The translations under genes were made by a program, and so were the position numbers. Shown here in pieces: positions 1 through 8,231 of a stretch of DNA of 64,000 nt. The notes beneath the pieces are model-generated. The model did not search any database, was not told where the DNA came from, and saw only the letters and a program-made list of their open reading frames with translations. The DNA comes from Corynebacterium gerontici (GTDB lineage Bacteria > Actinomycetota > Actinomycetes > Mycobacteriales > Mycobacteriaceae), in the NCBI RefSeq assembly GCF_003813985.1, contig NZ_CP033897.1:682001-746000 (forward strand), in the 5' to 3' direction. How positions within the stretch are numbered: position 1 is the stretch's first letter; each line of letters starts with the position of its first letter.

Positions 1-665
1 AGGCTGCGCACGGGCTTGGAAAAATTCGGGTCGATAAGGTCTGCGGCCACGGAATTACGTGCAACGGTGGTTTTGGCGCCCGCGCCGTGAAGCACGAAGT
101 TCCACTCTGCTACCTGTTCGCTGAGCCCCGATTCCCAGGACACCTTCACCACCCATTGATTGGCGGTGTCGCGGTACGCATCCCACTTGGCATCCTGCAG
201 TTCCATTCCGCGAGCGGCGAATGCGGTGGCCAGAATTTCCCACAGTGTGAGTTGCGCTGGGCCGTCGTCGCGCACGGGGTTGGACTGCTTTGCCATGTTG
301 GCTATCCGGGAGCGCTCCAGGAGAACGGGATGGGCGAAGGGCTCGATGCGTGATTCGGTCACGCCGTTTTCCTCGGCAAGCTCGGCGATGGTGGCACCGC
401 GACGCAGACGCTCCTGGATTTCCCGCGGCCGCATTTTCAAAGGATTTGCTAGGCGCGGATCCACTTCTTTCTGAGGCCGAGCTGGCTTGGGTTCCTCCTG
501 AACTTCCTCAACCACTTCGGCTTCTTCGGCGGGTTCAGGCTTTTCGACGAGCGCCTCACGTAGTGCATCGTCGACCGCGAGAAAGAATTGCTCCTGTCCA
601 TCGTCTGATGCAAGCACCAACGATGTAGCGGATGACTCTTCGGGGATGAGGCGAAGTTCGCGCAT
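1..665 (-). CDS. sepH: Cell division protein SepH (DUF3071), C-terminal part missing
   Basis: The frame reads from an ATG at 663-665 on the minus strand (MRELRLIPEESSATSLVLAS) and runs open through position 1, so about 221 residues are visible and the C-terminus lies outside the window. The N-terminal half matches the DUF3071/SepH family: an opening MRELRLI strand, an acidic Glu/Pro-rich linker (about residues 45-65), then a helix-turn-helix-like block (LKMRPREIQERLRRGATIAELAEENG) and a following W-rich region. SepH of actinobacteria binds FtsZ and stimulates Z-ring assembly. A GGAAGTGAGAG ribosome-binding stretch precedes the start. The gene lies downstream of and codirectional with serC, as in C. 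glutamicum. It carries one copy of the 11-mer CGTCGAAAAGC. Confidence 0.85.
   Translation of the reverse strand, partial: MRELRLIPEESSATSLVLASDDGQEQFFLAVDDALREALVEKPEPAEEAEVVEEVQEEPKPARPQKEVDPRLANPLKMRPREIQERLRRGATIAELAEENGVTESRIEPFAHPVLLERSRIANMAKQSNPVRDDGPAQLTLWEILATAFAARGMELQDAKWDAYRDTANQWVVKVSWESGLSEQVAEWNFVLHGAGAKTTVARNSVAADLIDPNFSKPVRS
539..549 (-). repeat. CGTCGAAAAGC copy 1 (sepH, sense)
   Basis: Exact 11-mer inside sepH; it contributes V-E-K to the protein. Confidence 0.9.
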
Positions 666-772
666 CTCTCACTTCCATTTCTTCTCGCAATAGATGCCTT
701 CCACTGTAACGTATGCAACCCGCGGCATCGTTGAAAAAAGACACGATGCGCGCGGGTTGCTTGAACCGAGAG

Positions 773-1894
773 TTAGGCCATCTGCTCGATGGTGTAGTCG
801 ATGGCCTTCGTCAAGGTCTCCACGTCGGAAGTCTCGATAGCCGGGAACATGCCGATGCGGAGCTGATTGCGTCCGAGCTTGCGATAGGGTTCAACGTCCA
901 AGATGCCATTAGAACGCAGCGCTTTGGCGAGTGCCACGGCATCGATCGACTCATCAAAATCGACCGTGCCAACCACGAGGGAACGCTTGGCGGGATCCTG
1001 CACAAAGGCGCTGGCGTGCTCGTGCGCATCTGCCCAGTCATACAGCGTCTTGGCGTTCGCGCTGGTGCGCTCGACCATTCCATTCAGGCCGCCATTGGCG
1101 TTCATCCACTGCACCTGATTGTCCAACATCAGCAGGGTGCCAACCGCAGGGGTGTTGTAGGTCTGATTCTTCCGCGAATTCTCTACTGCGGTTTGCAGGT
1201 TCAGGAACGCGGGAATGAAACGGTCGGAGTCGTTGATCTTTTCAATCCGCTCCAAGGCGGCTGGGCTCATGGCGGCCAGCCACAGGCCGCCGTCGGACGC
1301 GAAGCACTTCTGAGGTGAGAAGTAGTAGACGTCAGCCTGCTGCATGTCCACGGGGAGACCGCCGGCGCCCGAGGTGGCGTCGATGGCCACGAGGGAACCT
1401 TCGCTGCCTTCGGGGCGCTGCACCGGAACCATTGCTCCGGTTGAAGTTTCGTTGTGCGCCCAAGCAATGACATCGCAGCCTTTCATGGCCTGTGGCTCAG
1501 GGGCGTCCCCGGGTTCCGCCGTCACGACGTTGGGGGTTTCAAGCCAAGGGGCCTTCTTTGAGGCTTGGGCGAACTTCGTGGAGAACTCACCAAAGGCGAG
1601 GTGCCCGGATCGTTGCTCAATGAGGCCAAAAGTCGCCGCATCCCAAAACGCTGTTGCGCCACCGAGGGAGAGCACAATCTCGTATCCCTCGGGCAGGGAG
1701 AAAAGGTTGGAGAGCCCCTCGCGGATCGACCCCACCAAGTTTTTTACCGCTGGTTGGCGATGCGAGGTGCCGATGATGTCAATGCCGTGGTCGACCACAG
1801 CTTGCAGCTGCTCTGGGCGAACCTTTGAAGGCCCACAACCAAAGCGTGCATCGGAGGGAATCAGTTCCTTGGGCAGTTTGGGAAAATCGCTCAT
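773..1894 (-). CDS. serC: Phosphoserine aminotransferase
   Basis: 373-residue PLP enzyme that converts 3-phosphohydroxypyruvate and glutamate to phosphoserine and 2-oxoglutarate in serine biosynthesis. The sequence is of the actinobacterial SerC type: the opening LIPSDARFGCGPSKVR, the TSHRQPAVK segment, AWAHNETSTG (substrate and phosphate contacts), and YYFSPQKCFASDGG with the Schiff-base lysine. The open frame extends 29 codons further upstream, but the ATG at 1892-1894 is preceded by GGAAAG six bases away, which decides the start. It is transcribed divergently from gltA and upstream of sepH. Confidence 0.95.
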   Translation of the reverse strand: MSDFPKLPKELIPSDARFGCGPSKVRPEQLQAVVDHGIDIIGTSHRQPAVKNLVGSIREGLSNLFSLPEGYEIVLSLGGATAFWDAATFGLIEQRSGHLAFGEFSTKFAQASKKAPWLETPNVVTAEPGDAPEPQAMKGCDVIAWAHNETSTGAMVPVQRPEGSEGSLVAIDATSGAGGLPVDMQQADVYYFSPQKCFASDGGLWLAAMSPAALERIEKINDSDRFIPAFLNLQTAVENSRKNQTYNTPAVGTLLMLDNQVQWMNANGGLNGMVERTSANAKTLYDWADAHEHASAFVQDPAKRSLVVGTVDFDESIDAVALAKALRSNGILDVEPYRKLGRNQLRIGMFPAIETSDVETLTKAIDYTIEQMA

Positions 1895-2321
1895 GTTCTT
1901 TCCAAGTGAGGGCAGCAGTTCAGCAAGATCGGGCAGCGTGGGCGCTACCAGATGTGCTGATCGTACCGCGCCCCCACACATTCAGGGGTGAAAATTTGAA
2001 GAACGAGGGCGTCGAAAAGCGAAGATGTGCCGCCAAATATTTGCAGGCTCGCAGTGCAAATGGGGCAAATGCGGAATCATCCATGTCTGAGAGCTGGGTG
2101 TTTGTCTCTGTGAGCCTTGCAATGTCGGGTGAATCACAAACTTTGCTAAACTATGCGGTGATCCATTGCAGCGAGGCGCTGCAAGAACTTGCACGCACAC
2201 ATGCGATGTCAATGGAAAAATGGACAACGATGCGCGGTGTCCTTCGCCGGATGCCGCCAAAAATGAACAGGACCTCACCGCCTGTCCACACACGAGGCGG
2301 GGTCGAATAGAAAGGGAAGCT
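1895..2321. other. Intergenic region serC-gltA (divergent promoters)
   Basis: 427 bases without a convincing gene. It must hold the divergent promoters of serC and gltA. It contains one exact CGTCGAAAAGC copy (2010-2020). A weak GlxR-like sequence (TGTCG-N6-TCACA, 2123-2138, 8 of 10 consensus bases) lies about 185 bases before the gltA start; C. glutamicum gltA is known to be GlxR-controlled, but this match is too weak to annotate as a site. Confidence 0.5.
2010..2020 (+). repeat. CGTCGAAAAGC copy 2 (intergenic)
   Basis: Exact 11-mer in the serC-gltA intergenic region, not translated. Confidence 0.95.
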
Positions 2322-3611
2322 GTGGCTACTGACAACAACAAGGCCGTTCTCCAGTACCCCGGTGGCGAGTATGAGATGAACCTCATCGAGGCCACCGAGG
2401 GCAACAACGGCATCGTCCTGGACAAGCTGCTGAGCGAGACCGGCTTGGTCACCTTCGATCCTGGCTACGTCTCCACCGGTTCTTGCGAATCCAAAATCAC
2501 CTACATTGATGGTGACCAGGGCATTTTGCGCCACCGTGGCTATGACATTGCGGATCTTGCTGAAAACGCCACCTTCAACGAGGTGTCCTACCTGCTGATC
2601 AAGGGGCACCTGCCCACTGTGGAGGAACTCCGCCACTTCAACGATGAAATCCGCCACCACACGCTGCTGGACGAGGATTTCAAGGCGCAGTTCAACATCT
2701 TCCCGCGCAACTCCCACCCAATGGCGGTGCTCGCGTCCTCGCTGAACATTCTGTCCACGTACTACCAGGATCAGCTCAACCCGCTGGACGAGGAGCAATT
2801 GGATAAGGCCACCGTGCGCCTGCTGGCAAAGGTGCCAATGCTTGCCGCCTATGCCTACCGCGCATCCAAGGGCCAGCCCTACATGTACCCGGACAACTCC
2901 CTGAATGCGCGCGAAAACTTCCTGCGCATGATGTTCGGCTACCCAACCGAGCCCTACGAGGTTGACCCGGTTGTAGCGAAGGCTCTGGACAAGCTGCTGA
3001 TTCTGCACGCAGACCACGAGCAGAACTGCTCCACCTCAACCGTCCGCATGATCGGCTCTGCGCAGGCCAACATGTTCGTCGCTATCGCCGGTGGCATCAA
3101 CGCACTGTCCGGCCCGCTGCACGGTGGCGCAAACCAGGCGGTGCTGGAGATGCTTGAAGAGATCAAGCAGAACGGCGGCGACGCCACCGACTTCATGAAT
3201 CGCGTGAAGAACAAGGAAAAGGGCGTTCGCCTGATGGGCTTCGGCCACCGCGTATACAAGAACTACGATCCGCGTGCGGCGATTGTCAAGGAAACCGCTC
3301 ACGAGATCCTCGAGCACCTTGGTGGCGACGATCTGCTGGATCTGGCTATGAAGCTGGAAGAGATCGCGCTGAACGACGATTACTTCGTCTCCCGCAAGCT
3401 CTACCCGAACGTCGACTTCTACACCGGCCTGATCTACCGCGCCATGGGCTTCCCCACGGACTTCTTCACCGTGCTGTTCGCCATTGGTCGCCTCCCAGGC
3501 TGGATTGCTCAGTACCGCGAGCAGCTTGCCACCACCACCAAGATCAACCGTCCTCGCCAGGTGTACACCGGCGAGTCCCTGCGTAAGGTCTCTCCTCGCG
3601 AGGAGCGCTAA
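2322..3611 (+). CDS. gltA: Citrate synthase
   Basis: 429-residue citrate synthase: oxaloacetate plus acetyl-CoA to citrate, entry step of the TCA cycle. It is nearly collinear with C. glutamicum GltA (VATDNNKAVL opening, EHQ-type block HADHEQNCSTSTVRM, PLHGGANQAVLEML with the catalytic histidine, MGFGHRVYKNYDPRA, and NVDFYTGL with the catalytic aspartate). I chose the GTG at 2322, which gives MATDNN and follows AAAGGGAAGC; the open frame upstream to 2166 has no family similarity. A strong intrinsic terminator follows, so it is probably monocistronic. Confidence 0.96.
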   Translation: MATDNNKAVLQYPGGEYEMNLIEATEGNNGIVLDKLLSETGLVTFDPGYVSTGSCESKITYIDGDQGILRHRGYDIADLAENATFNEVSYLLIKGHLPTVEELRHFNDEIRHHTLLDEDFKAQFNIFPRNSHPMAVLASSLNILSTYYQDQLNPLDEEQLDKATVRLLAKVPMLAAYAYRASKGQPYMYPDNSLNARENFLRMMFGYPTEPYEVDPVVAKALDKLLILHADHEQNCSTSTVRMIGSAQANMFVAIAGGINALSGPLHGGANQAVLEMLEEIKQNGGDATDFMNRVKNKEKGVRLMGFGHRVYKNYDPRAAIVKETAHEILEHLGGDDLLDLAMKLEEIALNDDYFVSRKLYPNVDFYTGLIYRAMGFPTDFFTVLFAIGRLPGWIAQYREQLATTTKINRPRQVYTGESLRKVSPREER

Positions 3612-3626
3612 GCCGCAGCAGTGGTG

Positions 3627-3656
3627 ACCGCCCGGATTTCCGGGCGGTTTTCTTTT
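3627..3656 (+). terminator. Intrinsic terminator of gltA
   Basis: Perfect 8-bp stem CCGCCCGG/CCGGGCGG (3628-3635 with 3640-3647), 4-base loop, followed by TTTTCTTTT. Confidence 0.93.
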
Positions 3657-3836
3657 GCAACAGCGGCAGCGGATTTGATAAGCGATCGTGCATAGACTAA
3701 CCCCTCTGACCTGCGTATTGTGACGTTTTGCCAGGTGAGTAGGTAGGATAATTGGAAAAGCCTGATGAAATCGTTGGAAAATACTCAAAGATTCTTCGGG
3801 CATTCACACAGACCCCTACCTAGGAGACTGAATCTT

Positions 3837-4202
3837 ATGTCCATGGAAAAGCCTCAGATCGACGTACCGGAAGGCCCAGCACCGGAAGACATCGTCATCG
3901 TTGACCTCATCGAGGGTGACGGTGAAGAAGCTCAGCCCGGTGGCTTCGTCGAGGTGCACTACGTCGGTGTGGACTTTGAAACGGGTCAGGAATTCGACTC
4001 GTCGTGGGACCGTGGCCAGAGCATCGAATTCCCGCTGTCCGGCCTCATCGCTGGTTGGCAAGAAGGCATCCCCGGCATGAAGGTTGGCGGGCGTCGCCAG
4101 CTCACCATCCCGCCGGAGGCTGCATATGGTCCCGCAGGTGGAGGCCACCCGCTGTCCGGTCGCACGTTGGTCTTCGTGATCGACTTGCTCAACACCAAGT
4201 AA
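3837..4202 (+). CDS. fkbP: FKBP-type peptidyl-prolyl cis-trans isomerase
   Basis: 121-residue single-domain FKBP, cytoplasmic (no signal peptide). The FK506-binding fold is complete: EVHYVGVDFETGQEFDSSW, IEFPLSGLIAGWQEGIPGMKVGGRR and a final PLSGRTLVFVIDLL strand, with the usual active-site aromatic and aspartate residues. It catalyses proline isomerisation and acts as a folding helper. The start is the ATG at 3837 preceded by TAGGAG; a longer frame from 3765 reads through probable promoter sequence. It follows gltA as in C. glutamicum but behind a terminator, so it has its own promoter. Confidence 0.93.
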   Translation: MSMEKPQIDVPEGPAPEDIVIVDLIEGDGEEAQPGGFVEVHYVGVDFETGQEFDSSWDRGQSIEFPLSGLIAGWQEGIPGMKVGGRRQLTIPPEAAYGPAGGGHPLSGRTLVFVIDLLNTK

Positions 4203-4206
4203 CAGC

Positions 4207-4250
4207 AACGCTCGACGTTGAAAAGCTTATCGACGCCGAGCGTTTTCCTT
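4207..4250 (+). terminator. Terminator of fkbP, possibly bidirectional
   Basis: 8-bp stem AACGCTCG/CGAGCGTT (4207-4214 with 4237-4244) followed by a T-rich run. It lies between the convergent fkbP and accDA genes. The loop holds CGTTGAAAAGC (4215-4225), one mismatch from the interspersed 11-mer. Confidence 0.8.
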
Positions 4251-4259
4251 TCACTGTTT

Positions 4260-5747
4260 TCAGCTCAGGCGATCTGCTAGAAGCTCATAGTGTCGCATTC
4301 GCTGTTCGCGGCCCACGCGCTGGGGAGCCGTTTCCAAATCCCACAGCGCTTTTTCTGTATGCGCAAGAACCGATTCCACCAAATCATCTTGCTCCGGCAC
4401 GATCCGATCCACCACTCCAGCTTTCAACAACTGTGCGGCCTGCACCCCCTGTTTTTCCATCATCGCAGGGGCGTGCTCGGTATCGCGATAAATGATGGCG
4501 GAGGCGCCCTCGGGCGGCAGCGGACTGAGCCAACCATGCTCGGCGCACAGCACAATATCTGCAGGCAACATCGCCAAAGCGCCGCCACCGCAGCCCTGAC
4601 CGAGGATGACCGACACAGTGGGCACGTCCACCGACACCAGCTCGCTGAGTGTGCGCGCGATTGACCCCGCCATCGCGTGTTCCTCGGCTTCCGCGCTCAG
4701 TTCCGCGCCGGGAGTATCCACGACAGAAATCAACGGAATTTGCAGCTCGTGGGCAAGCTGGATTCCCCTTCGCGCAACCCGAAGCGCCTCGGTGCCCATT
4801 TCTACTTCGCCAATTGGTGGCTGTTGGTGGCGATCCTGCCCGATGAGCACCACAGGCTTGTTGTGCAAGCGGGCCAAAGCGATGCGGATAGCGGTGGAGG
4901 TTCTGCCGTCACCGGAGCCTGAAAGTTCAATAACGTTATCCTCGCCGATGGCTGCGAGCACATGTGAAAAGCCTGGTCGATCGTGCTTACGGGTTTGCAC
5001 GATGGACTCCCAAGCATTGGGGGCTTCGCCGCCTACAGTCTGCACCTCGGCGGTCGCCTCGAGCTCATGGGGGCCCGGCGCAGCAAGAATTCGCATCAGT
5101 TTTGATACTGAGACGCGAAGCTGCTCGGGTGGAATCACGCCGTCGATGACGCCCTTTTCGCTGAGATGCTCACCGCTTTGAATATGGGCAGGAATGCTGC
5201 GACCTGTGGTTAGCTCCACCACCCGAGGCCCTAAGAATCCCAAGAGGGCATCGGGTTCCGCGTAGGTGATGTGGCCGGCGGAACCCCATGACGCCATCAC
5301 CCCACCCGTAGTGGGGTTGCGTAGGTACACCATGAACGGCAGGTGGGCATCCTTGTGGCGATACACTGCCGTGGTGATGGAGACCATGAGCGCAAACGCC
5401 GGGGTGCCCTCCTGCATGCGGGTGCCGCCTGAAGAGGGGGAGATGAGCAATGGCAAGCCTTCGTCGGTGGCGCGGTGAATCCCGTCGATGATGCGGCGCG
5501 CCGTGGCGGCACCGATGGAGCCGCCAAGGAAGGAAAACTCGCTCAGGACAACCGCTACACGCTTCCCATCGATGCTTCCCTCGCCAGTGACTACGGACTC
5601 ATCTACCCCCGACTTTTCCCGTGCGCGTGCCAGCGAGGCACGATACTCCTCGGAGATGTTTCGGTATTGGGGTGTTTGATCCCACGATTGGAATGATCCG
5701 GGATCGAGGACATCAGCGATCAATTTTTTGGCGGAAGTGCGGGTCAT
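4260..5747 (-). CDS. accDA: Acetyl-CoA carboxylase carboxyltransferase, fused beta and alpha domains
   Basis: 495 residues with two successive crotonase-fold carboxyltransferase halves. The N-terminal (beta/AccD) half carries SPSSGGTRMQEG, MVYLRNPTTGGVMASWGSAG and GFLGPRVVE; the C-terminal (alpha/AccA) half carries VDTPGAELSAEAEEHAMAGS and ILGQGCGGGALAM. It would transfer the carboxyl group from carboxybiotin to acetyl-CoA to make malonyl-CoA. Unlike bacterial AccD it has no N-terminal four-cysteine zinc ribbon. It differs from the AccD1-4 acyl-CoA carboxylase family of corynebacteria, which has a separate role. The start ATG at 5745-5747 is preceded by TAGCAT six bases away, pointing to a leaderless mRNA. 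Gene symbol is inferred from domain content. Confidence 0.85.
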   Translation of the reverse strand: MTRTSAKKLIADVLDPGSFQSWDQTPQYRNISEEYRASLARAREKSGVDESVVTGEGSIDGKRVAVVLSEFSFLGGSIGAATARRIIDGIHRATDEGLPLLISPSSGGTRMQEGTPAFALMVSITTAVYRHKDAHLPFMVYLRNPTTGGVMASWGSAGHITYAEPDALLGFLGPRVVELTTGRSIPAHIQSGEHLSEKGVIDGVIPPEQLRVSVSKLMRILAAPGPHELEATAEVQTVGGEAPNAWESIVQTRKHDRPGFSHVLAAIGEDNVIELSGSGDGRTSTAIRIALARLHNKPVVLIGQDRHQQPPIGEVEMGTEALRVARRGIQLAHELQIPLISVVDTPGAELSAEAEEHAMAGSIARTLSELVSVDVPTVSVILGQGCGGGALAMLPADIVLCAEHGWLSPLPPEGASAIIYRDTEHAPAMMEKQGVQAAQLLKAGVVDRIVPEQDDLVESVLAHTEKALWDLETAPQRVGREQRMRHYELLADRLS

Positions 5748-5753
5748 ACGCTC

Positions 5754-5759
5754 ATGCTA
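5754..5759 (-). promoter_or_regulatory. -10 hexamer, leaderless accDA
   Basis: TAGCAT, then 6 nt, then the ATG; no Shine-Dalgarno sequence between them. Confidence 0.5.
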
Positions 5760-5910
5760 ATCATTGGATTGAAGCCTCATGGTGCTTTTCTTGGGGCGAT
5801 TGCATGCATGGGGACACCCGAGCGCTTGGTGTGAAGGTGCCCCCAAACCGGGCATTGAGGGCTGAGAATCTTCGAGGTTTTGCTAGCGGGGTGCCAGCAG
5901 ATTGTGAACA

Positions 5911-6786
5911 ATGGGAATCATGAGTGACTCCCAGCTTCAGATCCCAACAATTACCCTCAACGATGGCACCGAGATGCCAGCACTTGGCTTCGGCACCTGG
6001 AACCTTGAAGGCGAAGACTGCGTCCGCGCAGTGCGAAGCGCCATCGAGGTGGGGTATCGACACATTGACACCGCAGCCATCTACAAAAACGAGGAGGCCG
6101 TTGGTCGCGCGGTGCGCGAAGCTATCTCCGCGGGGGATGTGACCCGAGAAGAGCTCTTCATTACCTCCAAGGTTTGGAACAATGAACAGGGCGACCAGGA
6201 GGTGCAGCAGGCATTTCAAAAGTCGCTCAAGCGCCTCGAAATGGAGTTCATTGACTGCATGATGATCCACTGGCCGTGGCCGCAGCGGGGCTTGTATCTG
6301 GAGTCGTACGAGGCGCTTGCGAAAATCCAAGGTCTGGGTCAAGTGCGCAGCATCGCGGTGGCGAATTTCTACCCCGAGCTCTTGCGCGAAATCACTGAGG
6401 CCACCGGTATCGCGCCTGTGCTCAACCAGGTAGAGCTGCACCCTGGTTTTTCTCAAGCGGATTTGCGAGAAGCCCACGACGAAATGGGTATTGTCACCGA
6501 AGCGTGGTCGCCACTGGGGCGCGGTGACTTGCTGGAACACGAGTTGATCCGAGGCATCGCTGAGGAGGTGGGCAAGACTCCCGCTCAAGTGATTCTGCGT
6601 TGGATTGTGCAGTTGGGATGCTCGGTGATCCCCAAATCTTCCAGCAGGAAGCGTCAACTGGAAAACGGCGATATTTTCAGCTTTGAGCTTTGCGACGAGC
6701 ACATGCAAGCAATTACTGACCTGGACGCCTCCGGTGGACGGCTGTATCAGTCTCCGCTGGAATTCCCAGGTGAGGTGCGTTCATGA
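5911..6786 (+). CDS. Aldo-keto reductase (2,5-diketo-D-gluconate reductase type)
   Basis: About 290-residue NADPH-dependent aldo-keto reductase of the AKR5 type. Family signatures are intact: GFGTWNLEGEDCVRAV, HIDTAAIYKNEEAVGRA (catalytic Asp and Tyr), ITSKVWNN (catalytic Lys), MIHWPWP (catalytic His), and IPKSSSRKRQLEN near the C-terminus, the nicotinamide-phosphate site. Substrate is not predictable. The start could be the ATG at 5911 or the in-frame ATG at 5920; neither has a clear Shine-Dalgarno sequence. Its TGA overlaps the ATG of the next gene by four bases, so the two are cotranscribed. Confidence 0.88.
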   Translation: MGIMSDSQLQIPTITLNDGTEMPALGFGTWNLEGEDCVRAVRSAIEVGYRHIDTAAIYKNEEAVGRAVREAISAGDVTREELFITSKVWNNEQGDQEVQQAFQKSLKRLEMEFIDCMMIHWPWPQRGLYLESYEALAKIQGLGQVRSIAVANFYPELLREITEATGIAPVLNQVELHPGFSQADLREAHDEMGIVTEAWSPLGRGDLLEHELIRGIAEEVGKTPAQVILRWIVQLGCSVIPKSSSRKRQLENGDIFSFELCDEHMQAITDLDASGGRLYQSPLEFPGEVRS

Positions 6787-7541
6787 GTGCTTCGGTGATC
6801 GTTCACCAGGAAGGCATGCTGCTGCACCTGCGTTTGAATCGTCCGGAAAAGCGCAATGCTTTGGACGCTCGGACGTGCGCAGAGATGACCGTCGCCTTGG
6901 AATCTGCCGCGAAGGCGTATCGCCAGGACTGTAGTGTGCGGGCGGTGCTCATCAGCGGTGAGGGGAAGGCCTTTTGCGCTGGCGCTGACCTCGGCGATGG
7001 GGCCGGGGTGTACGGAGATGGGTTTCTGGAACGCCTCCATGAGATGTTGCAAAGCATCGTGCAGTTGCCGATCCCGGTGATCGCGAATATCCAAGGTCCT
7101 GCTGTGGGTGCGGGAACGCAGTTGGCGTTGGCCTGCGATTTAAGAGTGGTGGGGGAGTCGGGGTGGTTCATGGTGCCGGCGGCGAACCTGGGATTTGCGC
7201 TTGATGCGTGGACAATCCACCGCGCCCAAGATTTGCTCGGTGGTGCTGTTGCCCGGCAGATGCTGCTGGCTGCGCAGCGCGTGGATAAGCAGCAGGCGCA
7301 GGATTTGGGATTTGCGAATGCAGGAACAGACGCGGATGCTCACGAATTTGCCTTGGCAATGACAAAGCGCGCGCCGCTTGCAATGGAACAGCTGAAAACG
7401 GCGCTGAATGCCGATGATTCCAGCTATGGGCTCAATCCTCGTGCGCAAGACCTCTTCACCAGGTGCTGGGCGAGTGACGATGCGGATGAGGCTCGCAGGG
7501 CGAGGGCGGAGCGCCGGGAACCTCGCTTCCGAGGGCGCTAG
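6783..7541 (+). CDS. echA6: EchA6-like crotonase-superfamily protein
   Basis: 252-residue crotonase-fold protein, translationally coupled (ATGA) to the upstream reductase. Acyl-CoA binding elements are present: LNRPEKRNALDA, GKAFCAGADL and GPAVGAGTQLALACDLR, which forms the oxyanion hole. The region that normally carries the two catalytic glutamates reads VPAANLGFALDAWTIHR, with no glutamate. This closely resembles Mycobacterium tuberculosis EchA6 (same G-x-ALD-x-W pattern), reported to bind long-chain acyl-CoA without hydratase activity and to feed mycolic-acid synthesis. By analogy I infer an acyl-CoA binding or shuttling role rather than enoyl-CoA hydration. Confidence 0.82.
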   Translation: MSASVIVHQEGMLLHLRLNRPEKRNALDARTCAEMTVALESAAKAYRQDCSVRAVLISGEGKAFCAGADLGDGAGVYGDGFLERLHEMLQSIVQLPIPVIANIQGPAVGAGTQLALACDLRVVGESGWFMVPAANLGFALDAWTIHRAQDLLGGAVARQMLLAAQRVDKQQAQDLGFANAGTDADAHEFALAMTKRAPLAMEQLKTALNADDSSYGLNPRAQDLFTRCWASDDADEARRARAERREPRFRGR

Positions 7542-7558
7542 GGGATCGTATATGTGAA

Positions 7559-7611
7559 GCCCCGAGGTGCTTTTTTGTGCAAAATAAGCCAAGCCCCTCG
7601 GGGTCTTTTTG
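7559..7611 (+). terminator. Probable terminator after echA6-like gene
   Basis: CCCCGAGG (7560-7567) can pair with CCTCGGGG (7596-7603), followed by TCTTTTTG. A T6 run also follows the first arm. The loop is long (28 nt), so the exact structure is uncertain. Confidence 0.6.
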
Positions 7612-7794
7612 TTAAGTGGGCATTAGCAAGATTTGCAAATGCTGAAATCTGGCGGAGGTAGGGGTGAATCGGTAGCAATAAAACCGCAGCTTACGCATCT
7701 TCGGGGGTGATGCGAAGCTTGTAAAGGGTGTATTGCCAAGGATTTACTTTCTATATAGGGGTGAGCCATGTAACTTTCAACGGGAACGTATTTA

Positions 7795-7810
7795 TGTGAT
7801 GCCGTCCACA
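7795..7810. promoter_or_regulatory. Candidate GlxR (CRP-type) binding site
   Basis: TGTGA-TGCCGT-CCACA matches the C. glutamicum GlxR consensus TGTGA-N6-TCACA at 9 of 10 positions. It lies 71 bases before the DUF485-mctC operon, a carbon-uptake operon for which cAMP-type control would make sense. Confidence 0.5.
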
Positions 7811-7880
7811 GCCGAGCTGCGGAGCTGAACAAATACGAAGTGCAAGAACAGCCGATAGTAAGAAAGCGAGCTCCTCCCTC

Positions 7881-8219
7881 ATGAGTGCAGCACCCCAGCG
7901 CCAGCGGCGGCAGCCAAGCGCGCAAGAGTTTCGCGAAATGCAGGCAAGCCCGCAGTTTGCTGATCTGAAAAAGACCTACAGGTCTTTTACTTTCCCAATG
8001 TCCATTGCCTTCTTCATCTGGTACCTGGTGTACGTCCTCTCTGCGATTTACGCCCCCGGCTTCATGGCGCAGAACGTATTTGGGCACGTGAACGTGGGTG
8101 TGATCTTCGGACTCCTGCAGTTCCTGACCACCTTTGTGATCACCTGGGTGTACGTGAAGTACGCAAACAAGAACATCGAGCCCAAAGCGGCCGCAATCCG
8201 CGAGCAGATGGAAGGCTAG
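7881..8219 (+). CDS. DUF485 small membrane protein, partner of MctC
   Basis: 112 residues with a hydrophilic Arg/Gln-rich N-terminus and two membrane segments (about residues 43-63 and 76-98), typical of DUF485/YjcH. Proteins of this family are encoded with acetate/monocarboxylate symporters, and C. glutamicum has the same gene before mctC. The stop is followed 12 bases later by mctC with AGGAG overlapping the stop, so the two genes form one operon. A role as accessory subunit or stabiliser of the carrier is inferred from context. Confidence 0.85.
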   Translation: MSAAPQRQRRQPSAQEFREMQASPQFADLKKTYRSFTFPMSIAFFIWYLVYVLSAIYAPGFMAQNVFGHVNVGVIFGLLQFLTTFVITWVYVKYANKNIEPKAAAIREQMEG

Positions 8220-8231
8220 GAGCGTTTGCAT

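Larger units (their letters stand above)
7542..7880. other. Intergenic region upstream of the DUF485-mctC operon
   Basis: 339 bases. After the echA6 terminator it holds a TATATA element (about 7752-7757) that could be a -10 region and a good GlxR-like palindrome at 7795-7810. No gene is convincing here; the minus-strand frame 7623-8231 is a shadow of the DUF485 gene. Confidence 0.5.

Noticed and set aside
713..1318. Open frame on the plus strand inside serC
   Set aside because: Antisense shadow of a well-conserved gene, with no family resemblance and low-quality composition.
2123..2138. GlxR site before gltA
   Set aside because: Only 8 of 10 consensus bases with two mismatches in one half-site.
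4215..4225. Extra copy of the 11-mer in the fkbP terminator
   Set aside because: CGTTGAAAAGC has one mismatch and is inside a terminator loop; not counted. The same holds for CGTCGAGAAGC at 18676-18686.
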